A DNA stretch of 64,000 bases from Chloranthus sessilifolius (GCA_021018995.1 CM037585.1:63738646-63802645); one strand, 5' to 3'; counted from the first letter of the stretch, positions 10,131 to 22,477 are shown. The notes: generated by a model not told the origin, from the letters alone. Numbers and translations: made by a program.

Positions 10131-11710
10131 TCAATTTAATGAAAGATCCCCCTGCCCCTCAGGGTTTGAGGATCCTTCACCAATCAAAAATTGGCCCTTG
10201 GGATTTACCACTGGCTGGCTGGGTAACCTCCCCTCTTCTCTTTTAGCTAAGGCATTCGATAGTTGGCCTAGCTGCTCTTCCAACTTCTTTATGCTCTGAC
10301 CATGAGAATTCACAGTCTGAGCTAAGGACCCCAGGTTTTGCAATGAAGTCAAGACCTGGCCCTCAAAGGAAGCATTTCTTGGCTGAGGTTGGGGTAAGAT
10401 CAACTGATTTTGTTGCTGATGGGGCTGCTGCTGGTGCTGGAAATTGGACCTAGGGTCATATCCTTGATCGAACTGCTGCTGTAGCCTTTGAGGTAAGGCT
10501 AACATCTGCTGGGGCTGCATCTAATTGTCTTGCCTCCACCTCAAATTTGGGTGGTCTCTCCATTGGTAACTAGTATTTTGGTGTTGGTATCCATATGGCT
10601 GTCTGTTGTAGCCACCAGATTGTTGCTGGCCATAAGATTGCTTGTGGCATGTTCAAAACTAATTAGATCTTGCCTGCAGAGATGGACATTCCTCTCGTGT
10701 CTTTGTGGGGACTGGCATATCAGACATGCCTCCACTACTTGAGCAGCCCTTCTGGGTTGCATCACAGTCAGTAATTTATCAAACTTCCCTGAGAGGTTAG
10801 CCATCTGCAGCTGCAGGTCATTATTCCCAGACACCTCATAAACTTTTCCTCTTGACAAAGCAGCAGGCCCCACTTTTGACTCAGACACCTGACTAGTTCT
10901 TGCCAGAGATGGTTTTTGAAAAGCATTTTCATTAATTACCTCAAACAATTCCCATGCCTCATCAGCGGTCTTGTGCATGTAGGTTCCACCACAAGAGGCA
11001 TCAACCATATCTCTATTTTTCTCATCAAACCCATTATAGAAGCTTTGTACAAGCTTCCAGTCTGGGATCTTGTGGTGGGGGCATTTTTTGAGCATTTTCT
11101 TAAACCTATCCCAAGCTTGATTAAAGTCCTCAGTTGGGGATTGGGCAAAAGCAAGAATCTCCTTCCTCAACTGGCTAGTTTTGGTCTCAGGGAAGAACTT
11201 TGTCAGGAACTTGGTCTGCAGGTCTTTCCATGTAGTGATGCCATTGTTAGGAAGAGTAGCCAACCAGGTACTAGCCCTATCCTTCAGAGAGAAGGGAAAG
11301 AGCCTGAGTCTAGTAGCCTCAGGTCCCAAACCAGTGATATTGAAAGTGGTACACAAGGCCAAAAATTGGTCAATATGCTTATAAGGGTCTTCCTTGCTGA
11401 GCCCATGGAAAGAGGGCAGCATCTGGATCATTGAAGTTTTAATCTCATAATTCCCTTGAACATCAGGGAATTGAATGCTGAATGGAGAGTTATAGTCATC
11501 TGGAGCATTCAACTCCTTGAGAGTTTTGGGTTGTTCTTCACCCATGAGTACTGTCTCAGATTCAATTGGGGGCTCTACTGTGGTGTGCCTGTTCCTTCTA
11601 AGTCTTCTACCCCTTTCTAGCTCAGGGTTGAAAGGCTCTAAAGTAGGACTAAGAGATCTCCTACCTAGCATACAAATGCACCACCAGCAGGGACAACTCC
11701 TTGCAAGCAC
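10131..11710 (-). pseudogene. gag: Element A gag, joined at its 3' end to the last integrase codons
   Basis: Gag is the structural capsid/nucleocapsid protein. The first frame (10541-11710) holds the retrotransposon gag core: motifs GNYEIKTSMIQMLPSFHGLS, HIDQFLALCTTFNITGLGP and MVDASCGGTYMHKTADEAWE are typical of the Athila lineage. The zinc knuckle begins correctly (CLICQSPQ), but a small indel shifts the frame just after it. The Gln-rich C-terminal part continues in another frame (10131-10520), separated by one stop. It then ends in a few residues (DLSLN) that match the last residues of the C-element integrase. Between these two points everything found in D from protease to integrase is missing. 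Confidence 0.85.
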
Positions 11711-12002
11711 ATTGCACTTGACTCAAAGAATTTATCTAACAAATTTATAGCTATTTAAGTAAACATAAATTTATAGCTATCCTAAATACTGCTATGGAAC
11801 TTGTAAGGGAAATAGACTGAGTTTTACAGGTTAGAGAGTTTGCAAACAGAGGTAGCTAATCTCCAAATGCAGTCCCCTGTCCTTCTCTGCTGTTGTCTAG
11901 AGCTGCAAGAATGATTAAAAATTACATCAGCAGTATCGATTATTCACAGCTATAAAGAATACTAAAAATACAAAAATCCTAGGGGCTACTATTAGATCAC
12001 TT

Positions 12003-12020
12003 TCCCCGGCAGTGGCGCCA
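12003..12020 (-). other. Primer binding site of element A (tRNA-Asp type)
   Basis: The minus strand reads TGGCGCCACTGCCGGGGA, close to the complement of the plant tRNA-Asp 3' end usual for Athila elements. It starts 6 bp inside the 5' LTR end. The interval 11711-12002 is the untranslated leader before gag. Confidence 0.85.
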
Positions 12021-12026
12021 AAAACT

Positions 12027-14531
12027 TGTTGCGACATCTCAGTGTGCTTGTTTTATTTGTTGGTGGTAAAAACAATTTAAAATCAAAGAAAGAGTAAAAC
12101 AGGGGATGGAATCAACACAACTGAGAAATCCTAAACCTGTAAGATACAGGGTCCATTTGTAGCAAGTTTTGATAAGTAAGAGTTTGTCCCACAGGGAAAG
12201 GTGATCTATAGCTCTAAAGGAGCCATCTCTAGTAGTCCCTCCAGATCTGACTACAGATCTGGCAGTCCTAAAAGGAGGGGAGTTTAAGGTCACTTATTCT
12301 AAGTATTCTAAGATAGCCTAATGAGTTAACTACAAAAAGGGTTGAGAAGATGGATGGATTGTGGAAAATAAATATAAAAGGGTGAGAAGTAGGTTATTAA
12401 GTGTAGATCAGAGGAGTTTTGTAACTCAGATTCAGATCTAATGTTATGGAAATCCTGTCCAATGGCTACATTATCACCAAAGAGGAGGAAGAATTCAACT
12501 CATCCCTGTGCCATGATCCAATCCCTTAAGGTTATAACCTGTCCACTTAAATGGTCACAGACTATCCCATAGGGGAACCACAGTCCAGAGATGGGTCAAA
12601 ATAAATTAATCATTATAGGTACTACTTCATCCAGGCTACAAGCTTAGGGAATCCATAGGGAACCTCAACCTCTAAAGCCCTATGTGTGGGGCTAAGGCTG
12701 TATAGGACCATCATAGCCCAGACACATAGAACCAGCAAGAGATTGAGTACCACCTTAGATCTAGCTGTCCATTACTTGAGTGGGGCTGCAATGGTCCAGT
12801 CACAAGCCTACAATCTCCATAACCAGATCAGATCTAACATCTGATGGTGGGTCTATACATATATATGGGGAGTCTGCCTCTACACAATCTCCTACCAGGC
12901 TTAACAGCTCAGGCTCGGGGAAGAAGGATCCATCTTGGATCGGCGGATTGGATTCACCCTAAGGCTATAGCCTGTCCACTTAAATGGTCACAGGCTATCC
13001 CAGAGGCTATCCTCCTCATGGAGCCCAAGATAAAACAAGTTAATTGCTGCTACCACCATGGTCATAAGGCTACCAGATCAGGCTCCCATTAGAATTTCAG
13101 ATCTAGTGGGTCCTGTGGTGGGGCTAAGGCTGTATAGGACCGTGATAGCCCAGACACACAGGTCACTTGGATATGAGTGGATCCTTAAAATCAGTCCTCC
13201 ATTGCTTTGAAACACAACCAAAGCAATGGCGGATCACAAGGCAGCAGCCTTGCACAGAACAACTCACAAATACACAAATCCCATAAGAGTACAAATCCTA
13301 TTACAAAAACTCCATTAATCTAACTTCAATAGACATACAAAGGCATGGCTAGCAAGTGCTGAGCCATGGAGAGAAGAAGGAAAAGAAGAAAAAAGAAAAC
13401 TACTTACGGCTACAGAAAAACAAGACTACAATGCTAAAAACAATACAGAGCAAAAACTGAACTCTTCCCCCCCTAAACCTAAACAAGGCTTAGGCTTATA
13501 TAGCAGTGGTGTGGCGGCGCATTAGGGTTAGGAAACCTTAATTTTAACGATGCCACGTGGCCGAATAATGATCCTTGGATGCCTCAAGGTGCATGCACAG
13601 ATATTTGAGCATGGGAGTGCGTGCCCTAATCCTTGGAAATCCCCAGAAAGTCCTCTGCAGAATGTTGAAAGTTGGAGTTCAGAGCTTCGCCAGGTTGCAG
13701 TCGATTCCCAGACTTGTCGCGTGGTAGGTCTTGTCTTCGCGTGGTTGAGTTTAACATTAAAGCTTTAGACGTCGTGTGGTTGCAGCTTCTTGATGCTTTG
13801 AGCAGTCGCGAGGTAGACAGTTAAGCTCTCACTGGATTGGGCTTCGCGCAGTTGGATTGATAATTGTGAATAGTGCAGGAACTGCGCGAGCTATCCACTT
13901 CACTTCGCGAGGCTAATTCTGGCTTTCGCGAGACTGCTTTCTTTCTGAATAGCGCGAGAAGTTCACTTCTTAATGGATCTTCGTGAGGATCCTCGTGAGT
14001 TGTTGAGGCTTTTTTGAACTGTGCGATAGGTTCTCTTGATATTTGCATCCCGCGGCTACTGTATGACAGCTGCGCGAGGCAGGATTCTGAAGCTCTCTCT
14101 CCTCAGCTGTTCTGAGCGAACCGCGCGAGGGTGAGAGGGGTCTTCTTGAACAGCACAGGAGCTGAGCGACCCTTAACTTCTAAACTTCACGAGAGCTACG
14201 TGACTCAAGGCTTCTGAAGCTCTTCTGTCACTCTAATGCGCGAGAACTTGTTTATGAAGTCTTGGGACTTCGCGAAGACTGTGCGAAGTGTATTTTTCTG
14301 AATCCTCTAGAGCTTTGTCGGCTGCGCAAGGCTCTTCTATGGTCTGGATTCATGGTTCATTCTTCTGAGGGACTTCTGGTGCCAAAACAGGCTCCTTAGT
14401 AGGATTCATGGTCTTATTGCCCTGCTGTTTATTACCTACAGAAAACACTTAACAAGCATTTATTAGATGGCTAAGGGTCTAATCAAAGGCTAAGTTAAGG
14501 GGTGAAAAGTGGCACTTTTCACGTCTTAACA
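12027..14531 (-). repeat. Element A 5' LTR
   Basis: This 2505 bp copy matches 1218-3721. It has a TATA box at 13495-13504 and an inverted telo-box pair at 13521-13542 with one arm changed (CCCTAA to CCTTAA). The CGCGAG-type array runs from about 13690 to 14290. The copy ends at TTAACA next to the TSD. Confidence 0.95.
13495..13504 (-). promoter_or_regulatory. TATA box, element A 5' LTR
   Basis: The minus strand reads GCTATATAAG. In the 5' LTR this is the site expected to drive the genomic transcript through the PBS and gag. Confidence 0.7.
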
Positions 14532-14536
14532 AGAGG
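14532..14536. repeat. Target site duplication, right copy, element A
   Basis: AGAGG follows the LTR end TTAACA and is identical to 1213-1217. Confidence 0.85.
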
Positions 14537-15615
14537 TTGCCGAAGGTGTCCTTGAACCAATCGATAGGTACTGAAGGATCTACATTTTATATTTTCAACA
14601 GGTTGGAGTGCAAGGTAACTCAAGAGGTTGAAGACCTCATCTGCTCTAGAGGATAGTAGGATGCTGCTGGGCTCTACTCAATAGGTACTGAAGCCAACCT
14701 TGACAGGTTGGGTAAGTTCTTACTGGTGCAACTCGACAAGTATGCTGAAGCTGCTGCTCCTTCCATTCGACATGATGGCTGAGGGTGCAGCTTATCCATT
14801 CGATAGGTTGGATTTCCAAAATAATGAACCATTCGATAGGTTCAGTTCCTCTTCAATACATTGCAGCACTGCTCGAGTTTAATTCCAACTGACTTTTCAG
14901 CAGTGCATAGCTTATCAAGATTACTTTTCAGTAATGAATCACTCGTGGCCTTCAATCATCAGCTCAAGGGGGTGATCTGTGCAGCTCTTGGGTGTATGGT
15001 GTAGTTGCTGTTTTGATTAGTGCAACAACATTTCCATGGGCTGTATTTACAGCTGCTGAAGTGTGCAGCTAAATGCTTCATGTTCTCACGCTCTCATGCT
15101 CCCAAGTGCAGCCACAAACTGTTCGAGTGCTGCAGTATTGTAGTGTCTGCTGTGGCTGCTCGATATGTACAGCTGCTATTTGCTTGAGTGTGCACTTGCT
15201 GAAATGTGTAGCTAATGTGCCATACCTCTACTTTGCTAAGCTGCTTTAGTGTGTAACAGATGAACTGCTGTAGCTTTCATGGGTGCAGCTGAAGTCTTCT
15301 TCTACTTTGGTAAACAATAGGTAGCTACTGGAGGGTCTTGGTTGGTTGAGAAATGCAGCTGCTGAAAGTGAACCTCATTGCAGCTCTAATGTGTGTAGAG
15401 CTGAAGCTATTCAACTCCACAATGCTGTTGCTTGCTAGAGATGTTGTCTTGCAGACTTTTTTAACTTTAAATCCTTCTCTTGGCACCTTTTTCATGGATG
15501 GCTGCATATTGTTGCTTATCTACAAAACATATTCAAAAATAATTATTAAACAGCTCAAGGTCTTACAAGAGTCAGGTTTAAAGGTGTATAAAATGGTATA
15601 AATCAGTGACTAACA
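14532..15615 (-). repeat. Element B 3' LTR, part right of the element A insertion
   Basis: This part continues the B LTR alignment (with 20915-21953) and ends GTGACTAACA next to the PPT. It begins within the TTCGAnAGG motif array. Compared with the other LTR it lacks one 21-bp unit at the insertion point. Confidence 0.85.
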
Positions 15616-17262
15616 TACCCCCAAACTTAATCTTTGCTTGTCCTCGAGTAAAGTGAAATTTAAAACAATTACCCTATAAAACTAAATGCCTCTTTCGTAG
15701 GGGGCACGGATGCATTTAACATATGCACCAAGCCTTTAAAACTCCTAGGTGATCCCTAGTGGAGGAGTGGAGTCTCTTGAGGATTTTTAGTGAAGATACC
15801 CACAAACTTCTCCAATAAATCCGCTAATACTAGTGCAACATGTTAAAACAGAGTTCAAACAAAATAAAATTCATTCCACACCTTACTCATTGAATTTTTT
15901 TAGAGGAGTTTAAAACAATATAATAGAAGTTTAATACTAGAATCAGGTTAACATTCCTTCACAATCAATCGACTCATATCAAGGCATTGAGTGTGAAAAT
16001 TAATGCAAAGCTCACCATTAATTTGAAAATTTTGTATTGATAATGCCCCAAACAATAATTCCAGACCTAAGTCTCACCAGGGCTATCACTCAAAATAAAC
16101 ATGAAGGGTGTATCATTTCACACAGCTCAAGAGCAGTTACAGCCCTAAAATAGGACTGCAAGCATGGGCATAGGCAGTGCTCTAATTCTTGAAATCTTCT
16201 AACTCTCTTCACCATAGATTACACAGCTCCTCATCTCCACATGACAGTTCAATCCATTTCAAATCAGTAGGGTCTTTTTATTGGGTTGTAATGTGGCTTA
16301 TGGGTGAGGTTTATAAAGAATTATAAGGTAAAGGGGAATTCAAAATTGAGAAATCAGTAAGGTTAGGAGGTGGTATACACACCTTCAATTCAGCATATAT
16401 TCATCTTCTTTGGTATTTTCGGATTTGAAGTGGCCATCTTCTCATCTTCTTCCAATTTTCAAATGAAGTAATTTCTCTTTCATATTTTTATTTTCCTTTT
16501 TGTTTTTGTTTTTGTTTTTATATTCTTTTCTTTTGTATTTTTCTCATCATTTTTTTTTAAGGGCTGGAATGCCACAATTATACATCTGATATACAACTGT
16601 CTTCAAATGTGCTTTCTTCTTCTTCCACCAAATGCCAAACCAGCTCTACCTTCTTCAACTTCTATACTTTTACCTTTTGAAATCTCAGGATGAGGGTCAG
16701 GCTGCATCAGGCTACTAAGGTTTGATTTTGAATTCTCTGATTTTTATCAAAGAAACACTTGAAGTTTCAAGGCTCAAATTGTGTGTATCAAGGGCAATTC
16801 AAAGGGTAAGGGTTACTAAGCTCAAACTGTCCAAAGAATGGCCTTACTTTATTTCTTCAATGTCATGAATGCTGTAAAGCCATTTCAACTTGGATTTGCA
16901 TAACTTCTAGTGAAAAAGAAAAGGTTCAATCAATCCTTAGAGCAGAAAAATTGTCAAAACACTCTTCAAAGAAAATTTTTCAGGCCTAACTCTCACTGGG
17001 TATGGTCTTCCATCAAATTCCTAGGGTATATCCTCACATTTTTCTCTCTTTTTAGGTTCACTAAACACCAATTGGTGAAAATTTCTTGACATTTACTTTA
17101 TGAAAGTGTTAGAGCTACTACAAATTTTAATTTTAAAATGTTTTTAATTTCCTCTTTTTCAAAAAATCAGGTGGAAATTTAATTTATTTTCAGAAAATTT
17201 ATCCAACACTGCTGCACTAGTATTAAATATTTCATGGCACACCTTGCCATACCCTCAAATCT
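15616..17262 (-). other. Element B PPT (15616-15628) and conserved 3' non-coding block with second PPT-like tract (17250-17262)
   Basis: The PPT reads AAGTTTGGGGGTA on the minus strand, next to the LTR. The block aligns with the 3' blocks of A, C and D, including CCTAGGTGATCCCTAGTGG near 15746 and GCTCAAGAGCAGTTAC near 16127. A decayed second tract (plus-strand TACCCTCAAATCT) closes the block at 17250-17262. No coding potential is visible. Confidence 0.7.
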
Positions 17263-18274
17263 AAGATGAACATTATCCTCAATGTTTGCAATGAGTAGCT
17301 AGGGGCAGCAGGGCAAAGCAAGAAAAAAATGAACGGCAAAAGAAAAACTATATGTAGCAAAGAAGAAAAAGAATAAAAGCTCAAAACTGAATATATGGAC
17401 AAAAAAATAGAAGAATGATATACAAATGAAAGAAACAAAAGCATATACCTGTAAAAACAGTAGTCAATAATTGAATACAAACATACAAAAATGGAGAAAA
17501 ATAGTAAACAAGTAGTACACACAAAAATCTTAAGAGAGAAAAATCAACAAACTAAAAAAAACATTTAAACTAAAAACAAACTTCCTAAGACAATAACCTA
17601 CAATCAGCTGTGCTAAGTATCAAGGAAAGTTTGTGCTAAGGTGAGTTCTGTGTTGTGGCTGTGTATGAATCAATATGAATTTCAAAATAATGTCAGCATG
17701 AATGCACACATTTAAAAACAGGATTCATACACAGTTGAGACCTATTAACAGTGAAGAATCGTGAAAGTGAACGAAATCAGAGGCTCCATTGAATTTTCAA
17801 AACAAAATATGATCCTCTGCTCATTAACTTTCCTAATTCTTCCAAAATTTAAGAATCATGATCTCAGCAGGTCCAGATTGGGGTTCATGAATGAAAGTAA
17901 AAGGAAATAGCCCATCGGGATCTGAATTTTTTTTTTTTTTTTTTAATGTTTATATATATATATATATATATATTATTATAATTTTTTTTTTTTTTATCAA
18001 CTGGGGCTCAACAACAACCCTTTTTTACAAACAATATTGCTGCAAAACAAATCTGAAATTTTTTGGTTTATAATTCTTTTATTTTTTTATTTGTTTTTAA
18101 TGTTTTACAAAAACAACATGCCTAAATCAAAAACTGCAATAAAGAACCATGTTGCCTTGTCCTTCTGCACCTCTTTTTGGTTTAAAAACAACCTTGTGTG
18201 TGCCATCTTCTTTGAAAGAAGATTCACCCATCACGTGCAATCCCTTAGGATTATTGATTGGTTGACTAGGGTGT
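17263..18274. other. AT-rich internal spacer of element B
   Basis: I see no gene. There are homopolymer T runs around 17927-17944 and 17983-17996 and a TA microsatellite at about 17951-17973. The spacer occupies the place where A, C and D carry ORF3 (and pol in C and D). Confidence 0.6.
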
Positions 18275-18682
18275 CTACCCTCTTCCCTTCTTGTCATTCC
18301 AAGACTGTATGGTATTTGTTTGGAGCAAAGAGAGCCAAGATCTGGCTTTATCCTTTAATGAAAAAGGAAATAACCTCAATTTAGTTGCTTCCTCTCCCAA
18401 GCCAGTAATGTTGAATGTAGTGCATAGGGCAAGGAACTCATTTATGTGTTTATATGGGTCTTCCTCACTAAGCCCATGAAAAGATGGCAATATTTGAATG
18501 GTTGAAGATTTGATTTCATAGTTGCCTTGAATAACAGTGAATTGAATACAAAAGGGGGAAGAATATGCTCCTGGTGCATAGTATTCCTTCAAGGTCTTTT
18601 GTTGCTCACCCATTACAAATGGCTCACAATCATAAATGGCACATAGTAGAACCAATTTCAGCAAGCACAAAAATAAAAGCAA
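18275..18682 (-). pseudogene. gag: Element B gag N-terminal remnant
   Basis: About 120 codons of Athila-type gag are readable. They include the starting MGEQQKTLKE, then GNYEIKSSTIQILPSFHGLS, PYKHINEFLALCTTFNITGL and LRLFPFSLKDKARSWL. The frame ends just after the Trp that precedes the central gag helices. The rest of gag, the zinc knuckle and all of pol are absent. The region between this remnant and the PBS (18683-19096) is leader with no ORF. Confidence 0.8.
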
Positions 18683-19097
18683 AAATTACAGCAAAACTAA
18701 AAATAAAAACAAACAAAAACACAGTAGTTTTTTATTTTAAAAAATTAAAAAAATAAAATTGAAAATGCAGGAGAAGGATATGCAAACTCAGGCAGAGCTG
18801 CTCCAGCTACAATCCATAAGCTCCTCTTGTAGCTAATGCTCCAGATCTGCAAAAATTTAAAAACTGCAGTAGTAATTTATTCAAATATCTACAAGGAAAT
18901 GAAGAAAAACTTAGAAAAAGAAAGAAAATTCAGAAATACTGTAGCAGTAAAATAGATTTTTTATGCATATACTGTAGCAGACATTTATTCAAATAATTGG
19001 AATACAATAAAAAATTCCAAAAGCAAACAGCAATAAAAACTAAAGCAAATCAAATCTACAAAAAAAGAAAAATCTGAGCTACTAACTAGATCAAAAC

Positions 19098-19114
19098 TCC
19101 CCTGCAGCAGCGCC
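19098..19114 (-). other. Primer binding site of element B, degenerate tRNA-Asp type
   Basis: The minus strand reads TGGCGCTGCTGCAGGGG, a diverged form of the Athila Asp primer site. It is placed 7 bp inside the LTR. Confidence 0.7.
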
Positions 19115-19121
19115 AAAAACT

Positions 19122-21953
19122 TGTTGCGGATATTTTAGAGTGTGTGCTAATTATTATTGGTGATAAAATAAATTAAAACCAAATAAAATATGAGAAGAAA
19201 GAGATGAAAATAGCAACTCTAAAATATATAGACCTACAAGATACAGGGTCCTTTTGTACTAAATTTTAAAAGTAAGAGTATGTCCCACAGGGAGTAGGGA
19301 TCTAAAACCTAATAGGCTCTATAGTAGACCTCCAGATCTTGCTACAGATCTGGCAATTCTAATCTAGTCTAAGAAAAATATGGAAAGAAAGAGAGTTTTT
19401 CAGGTGTCACTAGATCTAATTTATAAAACAGAAATATAAAATTATATCTACAAGATTGAGGGAGATGAATGGTAAAATAAAATATAAAATGGAGAGAAAT
19501 AGACAACTAGGGACTGATTCTTATTACAAAATAGATCAAGACTTGTGGATTTGCAGCTGTCCTTCACTTGGCTACAATTACAAGTGCAAGATAGAAGAAT
19601 CTAATTTAGACCAGAGGTTTGAATTAATCTTAAGACTATGATCTGTCCACTTTAATGGTCACAGATCATCCTAGGGATTTCCTTCAAATCAAAGGCTTTA
19701 ATTAGAACATTAAAATCACTACAGATGTTGTGGATGCAAGGGTACAAGCTCAAGCATCCACAGGCATATTAAACCTAGGAAGATCATATAGTTATCAATA
19801 GATCTACTGGTTAAATGAATGGGTATTCCCCAAATACATAAATCCTATAGACATCTAATGGAACCACAAGATTTATAGATTTAATTGAACTTTAAAACCA
19901 ACAATTTATTGAATCAAACATCTTACAATTACCTTGTTCTCTGATTTGTAGTCTGTGCATCAATCCACACATCTTCATCCCGAAATTACAATTATAAAAT
20001 AGATCTGTACTGCTATCTAGATCTAATCCAACAGGCTGGATTAGAGAGAGAAGGGGGAAGAGAAAAGAGAAAATAAAACTTAAAATTAAACATAAATGAG
20101 TCAAGGAGAACTCAGAGAATTTCCTAGTTTCCTTGCTGAAAAATTACAACAAAGAGGATGCTTATTTATACATATGCATTGATCCTTGTGCCTTGAATTG
20201 CAGCCAATCAGAGAAGAGGAATTTCATTATAAATACTTCTAATCCATGTGATTAGTGCTATGTCCAATCAAAGAGAAGAAAGAGATACATTCAGTTATAC
20301 ACTGCTGAAATGATTTGCTTCCTGCCAAGAATTTCATTTGAAAAACGATTTGCATGTGGGCAGCTATCCCATGTGCTTTGGAGTTCCCAGAAATACCCTT
20401 GCCGACCAAAGATAACTCCACCTACAGCCCTCACATGCTTGTTGCAAATTAGTTGGAACCAAGCTGTTGTGAATGCCCAAATTAATCTCAAAATCCATTG
20501 GCTGCATTTGGAACTCGAGACAGCCTCCATGTGGTCACTGATACAACTGATGACAGTTAGATCTCGAGCTTCGAGCAGTTCAAAGAAAGACACGAGAGGT
20601 TCAAAGCATAATAACAGCTTCAGCCATCTATTCGTGAGGTGTGTTGAACATCTTGACAAGTTGGCCGAAGGTGTAGACTTGAATTCGAGAGGTTGAAGTA
20701 TCCATTCAATAGTTACTGAAGTGCAGCTGGGAACTCAGTAACTTCAGGCGATAATTCGTGAGGATGGGAGTTGCTTTCTAGAGGATGAAGCAGCTATTTT
20801 GAGTGGTTGGGAGGTTGGAGTGCTCGAGAGGATGGCTAAAGCTCTCAGCTAGAACTCGACTGGTTGGGCACCCCATTAATTTGAGAGGTTGCAGCTATAA
20901 TTCAAGAGGTTGTTGAAGGCCTGCTTGAACCAATTGATAGGAACTGAAGGAGCTGCATTTTATATTTTCGACAGGTTGGAGTGCAAGGTAACTCGAGAGG
21001 TTGAAGACCTCATCTACTCGAGTGGATAGCAAGATGTTGTTGGGCGCTACTTGATAGGTACTGAAGCCAAACTCGACAGGTTGGGTAAGTTCTTGCTAGT
21101 GCAACTCGACAGGTATGATAAAGCTACTGCTCCTTCCATTCGGTAGGATGACTAAGGGTGCAGCTTATCCATTCGATAGGTTCAGTTCCTCTTCAATACA
21201 TTACAACACTGCTCGAGTTTAATTCCAACTGACTTTTCAGCAGTGCACAACTTATCAAGATTACTTTTCAGCAATGAATCACTCGTGGCCTTCAGTCATC
21301 AGCTCAAGGGGGTGGTCTATTCAGCTCTTGGGTGTATGGTGTAGTAGTTGTTTTGATTAGTGCAACAACATTTGCATGGGCTGTATTTGCAGCTGCTGAA
21401 GTGTGCAGCTAAATGCTTTATGTTCTCAAGCTCTCATGCTCCCAAGTGCAGCCACAAACTGTTCGGGTGCTGTAGTATTATAGTGTCTGCTGTGGCTGCT
21501 CTATATGTACTATTGTTGTTTGCTTGAGTGTGCACTTGCTGAAATGTGCAGCTAATGTGCCGAACCTCTGCTTTGCTAAGCTGCTTGAGTGTGTAACAAA
21601 TTAACTGTTGTTGATTTCATGGGTGCAGCTGAAGTCTTCTTCTACTCAGGTAAACAATAGGTAGCTGCAAGAGGCTTTTGGTTGGCTCTGAAATGCAGCT
21701 GCTAAAAGTGAACCTCATGGGAGCTCTAATGTGTGGAGCTGAAGCTATTCAACTCCACAATGCTGTAGCTTGCTAGAGATGTTGTCTTGCAGACTCTTTT
21801 AACTTTAAATTCTCCATTTGGCACCTTTTTCATGGATGGCTGCATATTGTTGCTTATCTACAAAACATATTTAAAAACGATTATTAAACAGCTCAAGGTC
21901 TTACAAAGGTCAGGTTTAAAGGTGTATAAAATGGTATAAATCAGTGACTAACA
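19122..21953 (-). repeat. Element B 5' LTR
   Basis: This is a 2832 bp copy with termini TGTTGCGG and CTAACA. The TATA box is at 20163-20170 (minus strand TATAAATA), with CCAAT-type motifs at about 20204 and 20265 upstream of it. A long array of TTCGAGAGG, TTCGATAGG and CTCGACAGG motifs runs from about 20570 to 21190, and a Leu/CAGCTG-rich stretch follows to 21700. Confidence 0.9.
20163..20170 (-). promoter_or_regulatory. TATA box, element B 5' LTR
   Basis: The minus strand reads TATAAATA, matching 512-519. CCAAT-type motifs lie about 40 and 100 bp upstream. Confidence 0.6.
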
Positions 21954-22477
21954 CATTTACATTCGTTGTTGGAAATAGTGGATACTTTCATTTCACTGTG
22001 AATGTATGTCATGCTTGAATGATTATAAGAATTCAACTCAGCCATAGATACATACCACCTATTGTGGATTTTTGTATAAATACATGCTTGAATGATTATA
22101 AGAATTCAACTCAGTCATAGGTACATACCACCTGTTTTTGATGATTGACTAAATCCCTGAGTTAGTGGTGACCATGCTGTGAATTGTTATGGATAAGTGT
22201 CTAATTGTTAAACCCATGTGTGAACACCATTGATGAGTATGGGACATCTTTGGTGTGAAGCTCAACAAGTAGATTTTAACTGCATGGGATAGATCTTCAT
22301 TAGAGGATTGTGCTCTCATCCTATAGATAATTTCAAACTCCTGAAGTCTACTTCGTGTTCTCTTGCTTATGGCTCTGTCGTTAATATGTCTGCAAATAAA
22401 TTTCATTGTGAGACTTGGTCGGCTATTTTCTGACTTAAATGTCACGTAGTGAATCATATCATTGAATTTTTTAGGAC
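21954..22477. other. Unrecognised flank with a 73-bp direct duplication
   Basis: The segment CATGCTTGAATGATTATAAG and its following 30 bp occur at 22010 and again at 22083, with two changes. The rest, up to the chromovirus PPT, gives no convincing protein match in any frame. It may be the decayed 3' end of a chromovirus internal region. Confidence 0.4.

Larger units (their letters stand above)
1218..14531 (-). mobile_element. Element A: pol-less Athila-type retrotransposon with intact ends
   Basis: A is complete at its ends: two LTRs of about 2.5 kb (1218-3721 and 12027-14531), TG...CA termini, TSD AGAGG, a tRNA-Asp-type PBS (12003-12020) and a PPT (3722-3734). Reading on the minus strand, the order is LTR, PBS, gag, ORF3, 3' non-coding block, PPT, LTR. 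Protease, reverse transcriptase, RNase H and nearly all of integrase are missing. Gag runs directly into the last few integrase codons. The LTRs differ at about 6 of the first 150 positions by eye, all transitions. A is inserted in the 3' LTR of element B. It would need pol supplied in trans. Confidence 0.93.
1..21953 (-). mobile_element. Element B: internally deleted Athila-type Ty3/gypsy element (left end outside window)
   Basis: Two related LTRs (1-1217 plus 14532-15615, and 19122-21953) flank an internal region of only about 3.5 kb (15616-19121). Position 1 aligns with about 19652 of the second LTR, so roughly 530 bp of the 3' LTR lies outside the window. The internal region holds a tRNA-Asp-like primer site, a broken gag start and a 3' non-coding block, with no pol and no ORF3. 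This makes B a non-autonomous or strongly deleted copy. Its 3' LTR is interrupted by element A. The TSD cannot be tested because the left end is missing; the right candidate is CATTT at 21954-21958. Confidence 0.85.

Noticed and set aside
10916..11434. Plus-strand frame of 172 codons
   Set aside because: It lies antisense to the gag core, which has clear family motifs on the minus strand.
13550..13768. Plus-strand frame in the A 5' LTR
   Set aside because: It is inside the LTR array, broken in the other LTR copy, and has no recognised product.
17951..17973. TA-rich run as a promoter
   Set aside because: It is a simple microsatellite in a spacer, like those at 31161-31182 and 39417-39452, with no gene next to it.
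22149..22457. Minus-strand frame of 102 codons before the chromovirus PPT
   Set aside because: It has no motif, no start context and the opposite strand to the element. Most likely chance.
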